From Lysobacter firmicutimachus (GTDB lineage Bacteria; Pseudomonadota; Gammaproteobacteria; Xanthomonadales; Xanthomonadaceae): a stretch of 64,000 nt of DNA. Below, one piece after another: positions 8,977 to 16,579 of this stretch. The translations under genes were made by a program, and so were the position numbers. The first letter of the stretch is position 1; each line of letters starts with the position of its first letter. The stretch is from assembly GCF_037027445.1 (NCBI RefSeq), contig NZ_JBANDL010000002.1, positions 3,720,001 to 3,784,000 of the forward strand. Direction: 5' to 3'. Under the pieces are notes generated by a model. That model saw nothing but the letters and a program-made list of their open reading frames with translations. It made no database searches and had not been told where the DNA came from.

Positions 8977-9519
8977 ATGCGTCTGCCGATACGTTTACTG
9001 GTCCCCGCCCTGCTCGCTCTCAGCGTCGTCGGTTGCTCCTGCCAACGCCAGACCGACGACCGCGCCGCGGCGACAACGCCGGCGCCGGCCCGGCCCCAGG
9101 ACGATGCTGCGGCGCGCGCCGCGGCCGAGGCGGCGCAGCGCGCGCAGGCGCAGAACCAGCAGCGCGTCGAGGCCATGACCGAAGCGGTCAACACCTTGCA
9201 TCTGTATCTGCAGCAACTCAGCAGCGGCAAGCGCGAACTGGCCGAAAAACACTGGGCCTACGGCCGCCAGCCACGCGGCAACGAGGAAGCCGGCCTGCAC
9301 CAGATCGAACAGTTCAGCGGCATGCGGATCGAAAACGACACGCCCGAGCCGCTGGACCAGGAAAGCGTGCCCGAATCGCTGGAGATTCCGGTCGAACTGC
9401 GGGTCAGCCTGCCCGGCGGCGAGAACCGCCGCTATACCGGCTGGTACCGGATGCGGCGCGATCCGGTCGACCGCAGTTGGAAGCTCACCGCGACATCGCT
9501 GAGCGTGGCCTTGCGCTGA
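8977..9519 (+). CDS. Putative lipoprotein, NTF2-like C-terminus
   Basis: A 180-residue protein with a lipoprotein signal; the lipobox is LSVVGC with Cys at residue 20. A low-complexity Ala/Gln/Arg linker extends to about residue 68. The C-terminal domain has VNTLHLYLQQLSSGKRELAEKHW followed by alternating strands (LEIPVELRVSLPGGENRRYT, GWYRMRR, SWKLTATSLS). The helix-then-strand pattern suggests an NTF2-like/DUF fold, which is an inference. It shares this C-terminal pattern with the next gene. It is the first of three lipoprotein genes in a row. The function is not recognised. Confidence 0.75.
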   Translation: MRLPIRLLVPALLALSVVGCSCQRQTDDRAAATTPAPARPQDDAAARAAAEAAQRAQAQNQQRVEAMTEAVNTLHLYLQQLSSGKRELAEKHWAYGRQPRGNEEAGLHQIEQFSGMRIENDTPEPLDQESVPESLEIPVELRVSLPGGENRRYTGWYRMRRDPVDRSWKLTATSLSVALR

Positions 9520-9653
9520 GTCGCGGCCGAACGCGGGCGCCGGCGGCCGCGACCGCGGCTTTCGGCACAGCCTGTGTACGCGGACGGGCTTATACACTGG
9601 CGATCCTCGCCGCGGCGCTTCGGCACGCCGCCCACCGGCCCTTGGATTCCGTC

Positions 9654-10358
9654 ATGCGCAGTCACCCGCCCCGCTTTTCCGTCTTCGTCCTGGCCCTGGC
9701 CCTGACCGGCGCCATCCTGTCCGGCGCCTGCGGCGATAAGACCGCCGCCAACGGCAGCGACGGCGAAGGCGATTCGGCGGAGGCGCTGCCGGCGCCGGAG
9801 GGCGCCGGGCGCGGCGGCGTCACCGGCATGCCGGCCACGCCGGGGCCAGGCCAGATCGGACCGCCGGCCGATGCAGCGACGGCGCCGCAATTCGACGAGG
9901 ACGGCAATCCTCTGCCCGGCACCGCGACGCCGGCCGATGGCGTCGACGGCACCTTGCCGGCCGACGGCGGCGCGGTCGCGGCGGAGCCGACGCCCGACGA
10001 CGCGGTGGCGGTGGTCCGCGACTACTACGCCGCGATCAACCACGGCCAGTTCGACCAGGCCTATGCGCTGTGGTCCGACGGCGGCCGCGCCAGCGGCCAG
10101 AGCGCACAGCAGTTCGCCGCCGGTTTCGCCGACACCACCGGCGTATCGGTGGAACTGCTGCCGCCGGGGCCGGTCGACGCCGGCGCCGGCCAGCGCCACA
10201 TCGAGGTGCCGGTCGCGATCACCGCCACCCAGCGCGACGGCAGTCAGCGCAAATACGTCGGCGCCTATGTCCTGCGCCGCAGCGTGGTCGACGGCGCCAG
10301 CGACGAACAGCGCGCCTGGCGCATCGGCAGCGCCGACATCCGCGAGGTGCGTCCGTGA
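9654..10358 (+). CDS. Putative lipoprotein with NTF2-like domain
   Basis: A 234-residue protein with lipobox LSGAC (Cys at residue 26). A Gly/Pro/Ala/Asp-rich linker follows to about residue 115. The C-terminal domain, AVVRDYYAAINHGQFDQAYALW, then IEVPVAITATQ, RKYVGAYVLRR and AWRIGSADI, looks like a SnoaL/NTF2-like fold. The pattern VPV...G..RKY.GAYVLRR...WRI parallels the preceding lipoprotein, so the two may be diverged duplicates. The ATG at 9654 is chosen because the signal peptide starts there. Its stop codon overlaps the next start by one base. Confidence 0.75.
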   Translation: MRSHPPRFSVFVLALALTGAILSGACGDKTAANGSDGEGDSAEALPAPEGAGRGGVTGMPATPGPGQIGPPADAATAPQFDEDGNPLPGTATPADGVDGTLPADGGAVAAEPTPDDAVAVVRDYYAAINHGQFDQAYALWSDGGRASGQSAQQFAAGFADTTGVSVELLPPGPVDAGAGQRHIEVPVAITATQRDGSQRKYVGAYVLRRSVVDGASDEQRAWRIGSADIREVRP

Positions 10359-11137
10359 TGCAGCGTTGGCTGGCGCCGGCGGTCGTGGCGGCATTCGCAT
10401 TGATCGCGGTCGTATTGCTGTTGGCCGCCTGCGGCCGCAACGATCCGCCGAACGCCGGTCCGGCCTCGGCCGCGACCGCACCGACGCCGGCCGCATCGAC
10501 GCCGGCCGCTGCAGCGCCCGCCGACGCAACGCCCGCGCCGGGAACGGCCGACTCCGAGCCGGCCTCGACCGACTACGTCCTGCCCGGCGCGCTCGCCCCC
10601 GACGTCGGCCCCGAGCAACTGCGCCGGCTGTTCGGCAGCGCCAACGTCACGATCGACGACCGGTTGCCCGGGCCGGAAGGCGAACCCTTCCGCGGCGTGG
10701 TGCTGTTCGACGGCGACCCGAGCCGGCGCGCCGTGTTGCACTACCAGGACGAGCAAAAACTGCAGGGCCTGGCCGTGGTCGAAGTGCGCGAACCGACGAC
10801 CCGCTGGCGTCTGGACAACGGCGTCGCCATCGGCCAATCGCTGGCCGACCTGGTGCGCCGCAACGGCAAACCGATCCGTTTCAGCGGCCTGGGCTGGGAC
10901 TACGGCGGCACCGTCACCGACTGGAACGGCGGCAAGCTCGGCTCGGGCGAAGGCGATGCGGTGATGCGCCATGCGCGCCTGGATTTCCAACCGCAAGCAG
11001 GGCGCGACGACGGCGTCGACGCGGTGCCGTCCGGCGACAGCGAATACGCCAGCGACGACCCCACGTACCCGCGCCAGGGCGAGCTGTTGCGCGTGGTCGA
11101 GATCGGCGTGTCCTTTCCCGGCGAAGACGACCTGTGA
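10358..11137 (+). CDS. Putative lipoprotein of unknown function
   Basis: A 259-residue protein with N-terminus MQRWLAPAVVAAFALIAVV and lipobox LLAAC (Cys at residue 25). An Ala/Pro/Thr-rich linker runs to about residue 68. The globular part begins near YVLPGALAPDVGPEQLRRLFG, contains NVTIDDRLPGPEG and VLFDGDPSRRAVLHYQDE, and ends in a segment with WDYGGTVTDWNGGKLGSGEG. No family was recognised. A TGATG junction with the preceding gene (one-base overlap) suggests translational coupling. The preceding GTG codon could also initiate. Confidence 0.7.
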   Translation: MQRWLAPAVVAAFALIAVVLLLAACGRNDPPNAGPASAATAPTPAASTPAAAAPADATPAPGTADSEPASTDYVLPGALAPDVGPEQLRRLFGSANVTIDDRLPGPEGEPFRGVVLFDGDPSRRAVLHYQDEQKLQGLAVVEVREPTTRWRLDNGVAIGQSLADLVRRNGKPIRFSGLGWDYGGTVTDWNGGKLGSGEGDAVMRHARLDFQPQAGRDDGVDAVPSGDSEYASDDPTYPRQGELLRVVEIGVSFPGEDDL

Positions 11138-11156
11138 CCCGCCGCGTAGCCCGCGC

Positions 11157-11621
11157 ATGAGCGTCCACCCGCCGCGCATCGTCCTCGACAGCAACGTCTG
11201 CCTGGATCTGTTCGCGTTCGCGGACCCGGCGGTGGCGCCGCTGCTTCATGCGCTGCGCGACGGCCGGGTCCGCGCGGTCACCGACGCGGCCTGCCGCGAC
11301 GAGTGGCTGCGGGTGATCGAGTACCCCAAACTCGGCCTCGACGCCGCCGTGCGCGAGGCCTGCCGGCGCGACTACGACGGCTTGTTCGAGCTGCACGCCG
11401 ATGCGGCGGCCCCGACGACCGCGCTGCCGCGCTGCGCCGATCCCGACGACCAGAAATTCCTCGAACTCGCCCACGCCGCGCAGGCGCGCTGGCTGCTCAG
11501 CCGCGACCATGCGCTGCTGGTGCTGGGCCGGCGCACCGCCCGCGCCGGCCTGTTCGACATCCTGACTCCGCGCGCCTGGGTCGCCTTGCAGGCGCTGCAC
11601 GCCGAGGCCTCGCCCCGCTGA
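11157..11621 (+). CDS. PIN-domain protein (putative RNase)
   Basis: A 154-residue PIN-domain protein. The acidic pattern fits the family: IVLDSNVCLDLF at the N-terminus, TDAACRDEWLRVI in the middle, and CADPDDQKFLELAHAAQARWLLSRDHALL toward the C-terminus, giving several aspartates for a metal-dependent nuclease site. The last motif is typical of the COG1569 group, annotated as toxin components of putative toxin-antitoxin systems. No small antitoxin gene is adjacent, so this is an orphan: the upstream gene is a lipoprotein and the downstream one an AraC regulator. Toxin activity is therefore only a possibility. Confidence 0.82.
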   Translation: MSVHPPRIVLDSNVCLDLFAFADPAVAPLLHALRDGRVRAVTDAACRDEWLRVIEYPKLGLDAAVREACRRDYDGLFELHADAAAPTTALPRCADPDDQKFLELAHAAQARWLLSRDHALLVLGRRTARAGLFDILTPRAWVALQALHAEASPR

Positions 11622-11667
11622 GGCGGCCTGGGCCGATCGCCGCCGCGACCCGTGCCATACTCGGCCC

Positions 11668-12510
11668 ATGCAAGGCGTGCCCGCCCACTTCGTCGATGCC
11701 CAGGACGCGGCCGAGTTCCGCCAGCCGGCGCACCGCGCCGGCATCGAGCTGTACCGCGCGCATATCGTCCGCCACGCCTTCGAGCCGCATACCCACGAAG
11801 CCTACGGCCTGGGCGCGATCGAATCCGGGGTCGAGCGCTTCCGCTACCGCGGCAGCGATCACCTGGCGCCGCCGGATTCGCTGGTGCTGATGAACCCCGA
11901 CGTGCTGCACACCGGGCGCGCCGAAACCGAAGGCGGCTGGCGCTACCGCATGGTCTATGTCGATCCCGAGGTCGCCGAAGAGATCACCGGCGAACGCGGC
12001 TGGTGGTTCGATCAGGCGGTCCGCCACGACCCGGCGCGCGCGCGCCGCATCACCGCGCGCCTGGACGCGCTGTGGCTGGCGCGCGAGGCACTGGATTTCG
12101 ACAGCCAGTTGTTCGCCCTGCTGGCCGAGTTCCGCGACCACGCCCGCGTCGCCCGGCCGCTGCGCGACCAGGCGCCGGTACGCTTCGCCCCGGTGATCGA
12201 GTACCTGAACGCCCATCTGGCCGACCGGATCGGCCTGGAGCAGTTGGCTGCGGTGGCGGGGCTGAGCCCGTTCCATTTCCTGCGCCAGTTCCGTCGCCAG
12301 TACCACGTCACCCCGCAGCAGATGCTGATGGCGCTGCGCCTGTACCGGGCCAAGCGCCTGCTCGCCGCGGGCTCGGCGCCGGCCCAGGCCGCGCTCGACA
12401 GCGGGCTGGCCGACCAGGCGCACCTGACCCGCGCCTTCTCGCGCCGGTACGGCATCACCCCGGCGCGCTATCAGCGCCAGATCCTCGCCGGCCGACGTTC
12501 GCCGAAGTGA
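11668..12510 (+). CDS. AraC-family transcriptional regulator
   Basis: A 280-residue regulator. The N-terminal cupin-like AraC ligand-binding domain contains HAFEPHTHEAYGLGAIESG and LVLMNPDVLHTGRA. The C-terminal domain (about residues 175-275) has two helix-turn-helix units: IGLEQLAAVAGLSPFHFLRQFRR and AALDSGLADQAHLTRAFSRRYG, ending in the conserved GITPARYQRQ. The gene lies 58 bp before a DMT exporter gene on the same strand. This AraC-exporter arrangement commonly means the regulator controls the transporter; that link is inferred. Confidence 0.92.
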   Translation: MQGVPAHFVDAQDAAEFRQPAHRAGIELYRAHIVRHAFEPHTHEAYGLGAIESGVERFRYRGSDHLAPPDSLVLMNPDVLHTGRAETEGGWRYRMVYVDPEVAEEITGERGWWFDQAVRHDPARARRITARLDALWLAREALDFDSQLFALLAEFRDHARVARPLRDQAPVRFAPVIEYLNAHLADRIGLEQLAAVAGLSPFHFLRQFRRQYHVTPQQMLMALRLYRAKRLLAAGSAPAQAALDSGLADQAHLTRAFSRRYGITPARYQRQILAGRRSPK

Positions 12511-12568
12511 AGCGCGCCGGCGCAATCTGAGACAAGACAACAGCAACGGCCTCGGCGAGGCTGGGCGC

Positions 12569-13534
12569 ATGCTGCTGGGAACCCTCTACGCGCTCGCCGC
12601 CGGCCTGATCTGGGGCCTGGTCTTCGTCGGACCGCTGTTGCTGCCGGAGTACCCGGCGGCGCTGCAGTCGTTCGGCCGCTACCTCGCCTTCGGCCTGATC
12701 GCCCTGCCGCTGGCCTGGCTCGACCGCGGCGCGCTGCGCCAGCTGCGCCGCAGCGACTGGCTGGAAGCGCTCAAGCTGGTCGCAGTCGGCAACCTGCTCT
12801 ACTACCTGTTCCTGGCCAACGCGATCCAGCGCGCCGGCGGGCCGCTGCCGACCATGATCATCGGCACTTTGCCGGTGGTGATCGCGGTCTGCGCCAACCT
12901 GCGCGATGCGCGCCGCGACGGCCGCCTGCCGTGGCTGCGGCTGTTGCCGTCGCTGTCGCTGATCGCGCTCGGCATCGCCTGCGTCAACCGCGCCGAACTG
13001 CAGGCCTTGCGCGCCGATCCGCAGGCCGATCTGCAACGCTACGCGCTCGGCGGCCTGCTCGCGGTCGGCGCGGTGGCCTGCTGGACCTGGTACCCGCTGC
13101 GCAATGCCGACTGGTTGCGCGCGCACCCCGACCGCAGCCCGCGCACCTGGGCCACCGCGCAAGGCGTGGCGACTCTGCCGCTGGCGCTGTGCGGCTACGC
13201 CGCGCTGTGGCTGTGGATGAGCGCTCGCGGCGATGCGTTCGCGATGCCGTTCGGGCCGCGGCCGCTGTTCTTCGTCGGCCTGATGGCGGCGATCGGCCTG
13301 CTCGCGTCGTGGGTCGGCACTCTGTGCTGGAACGAGGCCAGCCAGCGCCTGCCGACCGCGCTCGCCGGCCAGCTGATCGTGTTCGAAACCCTGGCCGCGC
13401 TGAGCTATGCCTTCGTCCTGCGCCAGCAATGGCCGCCACCGCTGACCCTGCTCGGCATCGCATCGCTGATCGCCGGCGTGGTGTGGGCGCTGCGGATCAA
13501 GCCGGTCGCGACGACAGAAGCGGCGACCGCCTGA
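12569..13534 (+). CDS. DMT-family (EamA) transporter
   Basis: A 321-residue inner-membrane protein with about ten hydrophobic segments in two EamA-type halves. Features include LYALAAGLIWGLVFVGPLLLP at the N-terminus and NLLYYLFLANAIQRAGGPLPTMIIGTLPVVIAV in the first half. The second half ends with ALAGQLIVFETLAALSYAFVLRQQWPPPLTLLGIASLIAGVVWAL. Such proteins export amino acids, metabolites or drugs. The substrate is not determined. The position directly after an AraC regulator suggests inducible expression. Confidence 0.9.
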   Translation: MLLGTLYALAAGLIWGLVFVGPLLLPEYPAALQSFGRYLAFGLIALPLAWLDRGALRQLRRSDWLEALKLVAVGNLLYYLFLANAIQRAGGPLPTMIIGTLPVVIAVCANLRDARRDGRLPWLRLLPSLSLIALGIACVNRAELQALRADPQADLQRYALGGLLAVGAVACWTWYPLRNADWLRAHPDRSPRTWATAQGVATLPLALCGYAALWLWMSARGDAFAMPFGPRPLFFVGLMAAIGLLASWVGTLCWNEASQRLPTALAGQLIVFETLAALSYAFVLRQQWPPPLTLLGIASLIAGVVWALRIKPVATTEAATA

Positions 13535-13648
13535 GCGCACACACGCCGGCGGGCCCCGCGCATGCGCCGTTCGTGCGGCGTTATGCCGCAGCCGGCGCGT
13601 GGGCCGGCTGACTAATCTGGCCGCCCCCGCGCTCCTCGGACGGCCATC

Positions 13649-15703
13649 ATGCAACACCGTGTCTTGCGTCTGACTTCGCTCGCGATCGCGTTCGCGTTCG
13701 CATCCGATGCCGCGGCCCAGGCCGAGCGCGGGCCCGACGGCGCAGCCACTACGCTCGACACCGTGCACGTGCGCGGTCCCGACCGGCCGCGCACCGTCGA
13801 CAGTCTCGAGGCCGCGCGCGCACGGCTGGATCGGCGCGCCGGCGCGACCGCACTGATCGACGGCGAGTCCTATCGCGACCGCCGCATCGGCACCCTCGCC
13901 GATGCCCTGGGTTACGCCGCGGGCGTGTTCGTGCAACCGCGTTTCGGCGCCGAAGAGGCGCGCCTGTCGATCCGCGGCTCCGGCCTGCAGCGCACCTTCC
14001 ACGGCCGCGGCCTGGAGCTGCTGCAGGACGGCAGCCCGCTCAACCTCGCCGACGGCGGTTTCGATTTCCAATCGGTGGACCCGCTGGCGGCGCGCTACAT
14101 CGAGGTCTATCGCGGCGCCAACGCGCTGGAATACGGCGCCGCCACGCTGGGCGGCGCGATCGATTTCGTTTCGCCGACCGGCTACGACACCGCGCCGCTG
14201 ACCCTGCGCGCCGAAACCGGCGCCTTCGGCCACCGCCGCGGCCAACTCGCCCTGGCCGGCGTATCCGGCCGCGCCGACGGCTATCTGAGCCTGGGCGGCG
14301 CGCACCAGGACGGTTTCCGCGACCATGCGGCGCAGGAGAACCATCGCCTGTTCGGCAATGCCGGCTATCGCTTCGGCGAGCGCCTCGACGGTCGCATCTA
14401 CCTGACTCACGTCGACACCCGCTCGGCCCTGCCCGGCAGCTTGACCCTGGCCGAAGCGCGGCGCGAGCCGACTCTGGCCGCACCGGCCGCCTTGAGCCAG
14501 AACCAACGCCGCGACTACCGCCTGGATCGCCTGGCCGCGCGCCTGAGCTGGACGCCCGCGGCCGACGGCGAGCTGCGCCTGTCGGCCTACTACGCCGACA
14601 AATCCCTCGATCATCCGATCTTCCAGGTGCTACGCCAGGACAGTCGCGACATCGGTCTCGATCTGCGCTGGCGCGGCGAGCATCGATGGCTCGGCCGCCG
14701 CAACGTCATCGTCGCCGGACTGGCCTGGGCGCGCGGCGACATCGACGACCGACGCTACTTCAACCTCGCCGGCCGCGCCGGCGCGCCGAGCAATCGGTTC
14801 GATCAGCGCGCCATCAACCGCAAGGCCTATGTCGAGCATCAGACCTGGCTGACTCCGGCCTGGACGGTCGCGCTGGGCGCACAGGCATTGCACGCGCAGC
14901 GCCGCTCGCGCGACCGGCTGATCCTCGGCGGCCGCGACGAAAGCTTCGACGCCGACTACTCCGGCCTCAGTCCAAAGCTGGGCCTGCGCTACCTCATCGA
15001 CGACGGCGCCCAGCTCTACGCCAACCTCAGCCGCAGCCTGGAACCGCCCAGCTTCGGCGAACTCAGCGGCGGTCCCGGCGTCACCCCGGTCGCCAGGCAG
15101 CGCGCGACCAGCGCCGAACTCGGCTTGCGCGTGAACCGCGCCGCCGTGTCGCTGGACCTGGCCGCGTACCGCGCGCGCCTGGACGGCGAACTGCTGTCGC
15201 TCAACGATGGCCAGGGCAATCCGCTGGGCACGGTCAACGCCGGCCACACCCTGCACCAGGGCATCGAACTCGGCCTGGGCTGGCGCATCGACGAGGCCTG
15301 GACCGTGTCGGCCAACTATCTCTACAACGACTTCCGCTTCGACGGCGACCGCCTCTACGGCGACAACGAACTCGCCGGCGTGGCCCGGCAGCTGTTGCGG
15401 GCCGAAGTGCGCTGGTCGCCGAGTTCGCGCGTCTACCTCGCGCCGAACTTGGAATGGACCCCGCAGGGCACCTGGATCGATCACGCCAACAGCTACCGCG
15501 CCCCGGGCTATCGCCTCTTCGGCCTGCGCCTCGGCGGCCGCATCGCGACGCAATGGTCGTGGTTCGCCGACGCACGCAACCTCGGCGACCGCCGCTGGAT
15601 CGCCAGCAGCAACGTAATCGCCGATGCGCGCGGCCAGGACGGGCGAAACTTCCTGCCGGGCGACGGGCGGGCGGTGTATGTCGGGGTGGAGTGGCGGGAT
15701 TAG
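13649..15703 (+). CDS. TonB-dependent outer-membrane receptor
   Basis: A 684-residue outer-membrane receptor. It has a signal peptide (RLTSLAIAFAFASDAAAQ) and a candidate TonB box near LDTVHVRG. The plug domain has the family motifs LADALGYAAGVFVQPRFG, LSIRGSGLQRTFHGRGLELLQDG and YIEVYRGANALEYGAATLGGAI. The remaining residues are beta-barrel strands. The protein ends VYVGVEWRD, so the usual terminal aromatic is three residues from the end. No Fur box was seen upstream and no transport genes are adjacent, so the ligand (siderophore, metal, carbohydrate or other) is open. Confidence 0.92.
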   Translation: MQHRVLRLTSLAIAFAFASDAAAQAERGPDGAATTLDTVHVRGPDRPRTVDSLEAARARLDRRAGATALIDGESYRDRRIGTLADALGYAAGVFVQPRFGAEEARLSIRGSGLQRTFHGRGLELLQDGSPLNLADGGFDFQSVDPLAARYIEVYRGANALEYGAATLGGAIDFVSPTGYDTAPLTLRAETGAFGHRRGQLALAGVSGRADGYLSLGGAHQDGFRDHAAQENHRLFGNAGYRFGERLDGRIYLTHVDTRSALPGSLTLAEARREPTLAAPAALSQNQRRDYRLDRLAARLSWTPAADGELRLSAYYADKSLDHPIFQVLRQDSRDIGLDLRWRGEHRWLGRRNVIVAGLAWARGDIDDRRYFNLAGRAGAPSNRFDQRAINRKAYVEHQTWLTPAWTVALGAQALHAQRRSRDRLILGGRDESFDADYSGLSPKLGLRYLIDDGAQLYANLSRSLEPPSFGELSGGPGVTPVARQRATSAELGLRVNRAAVSLDLAAYRARLDGELLSLNDGQGNPLGTVNAGHTLHQGIELGLGWRIDEAWTVSANYLYNDFRFDGDRLYGDNELAGVARQLLRAEVRWSPSSRVYLAPNLEWTPQGTWIDHANSYRAPGYRLFGLRLGGRIATQWSWFADARNLGDRRWIASSNVIADARGQDGRNFLPGDGRAVYVGVEWRD

Positions 15704-16013
15704 CGCATTGGGGATTCGCAGAAGCGGTTGCGCCGGCGTTTGTAGGAGCGGCGTGAGCGGCGACCGCCGGAGCGGGTGGACTACCACGTGGGGACCCGAC
15801 GCCTGGCTGCATGCGGGTGGCGGGCTCGCTCGTCCCGCTCGCGCACCTCGCTTCGGCGATCGCGGCTCACCCCGCTCCTAACAGGAGGCGGCGGCGACGC
15901 GGGACCGGTGCATGGCGCCGGATTGTCGTATCTGCGACTGCGGCCGCGCCCGAACCAAGACCGTCGTCGTTGCGGAGCCGCCGACCGGCGCCGATGATCG
16001 GGGCATCCAGGCG
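15704..16013. repeat. Gap with an inverted pair of REP-like elements
   Basis: Two copies of a REP-like sequence face each other. The forward copy at 15741-15765 begins TGTAGGAGCGGCGTGAGC, and the reverse copy at 15859-15884 reads GCGGCTCACCCCGCTCCTA. Transcribed together they could fold into one long hairpin. No gene was identified in this gap. Confidence 0.7.
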
Positions 16014-16448
16014 ATGGATGCCGCCATGAACGCCGAGATTCCGCAACGCAACCGTTCGCCGCACGGCTGGTGGGTCGCGACCTACCTGGAGCGCGCGGCC
16101 TGGGACGACGAGCCGGCGCCGGTCGACGACACGCGTTGCCTGGTGTGGGAGAACACCCTGCTGATCCGCGCCGGCGACCGCGAGGCCGCCTACGCCAAGG
16201 CCTTGGCCTACGGCCGCGGCAAAGGCAACGGATTCGCCGACGCCGAGGACGGCCGCCACGGGCGCTGGGTGTTCGAAGGCCTGTCGCGCCTGTTGCCGGT
16301 GTACGACGAACTGCGCGACGGCGCCGAGCTGATGTGGACCGAATACCGCGGCCAGCCCTATGCGGCGCTGCGCGCCAAGCTGCGCCTCAAACACGAACTG
16401 GAAGCCTTCGACGATCTGTCCGGCGGCGATCCGCCGACGCCCTCTTAG
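16014..16448 (+). CDS. DUF4288-domain protein
   Basis: A small protein of 144 residues if started at 16014. The core WWVATYLERAAWDDEP, CLVWENTLLIRAGDREAAYAKALAYGR and ELRDGAELMWTEY matches the DUF4288 pattern: a WYV/A beta strand, then a VWEEN.. stretch, then a WxF/Y stretch. It is cytoplasmic with no membrane segment, and its function is unknown. An ATG at 16026 is also possible, and the frame is open upstream to 15912. The upstream part has no family similarity, so an internal start was chosen. Confidence 0.72.
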   Translation: MDAAMNAEIPQRNRSPHGWWVATYLERAAWDDEPAPVDDTRCLVWENTLLIRAGDREAAYAKALAYGRGKGNGFADAEDGRHGRWVFEGLSRLLPVYDELRDGAELMWTEYRGQPYAALRAKLRLKHELEAFDDLSGGDPPTPS

Positions 16449-16579
16449 CCGGCCGCGCGCCGAGGACGGGCGACGATCGCCTGGCCCAAGCCTCGAACCG
16501 GCGCGACACCCCGGCGGGGCCGGAAACCGATCGCCCTGGCGATCGGCCGGACGGCGTCGGCCGGTCACGCCTGCATCGC

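Noticed and set aside
11157..11621. A type II toxin-antitoxin module around the PIN protein
   Set aside because: No antitoxin-sized gene is adjacent on either side.
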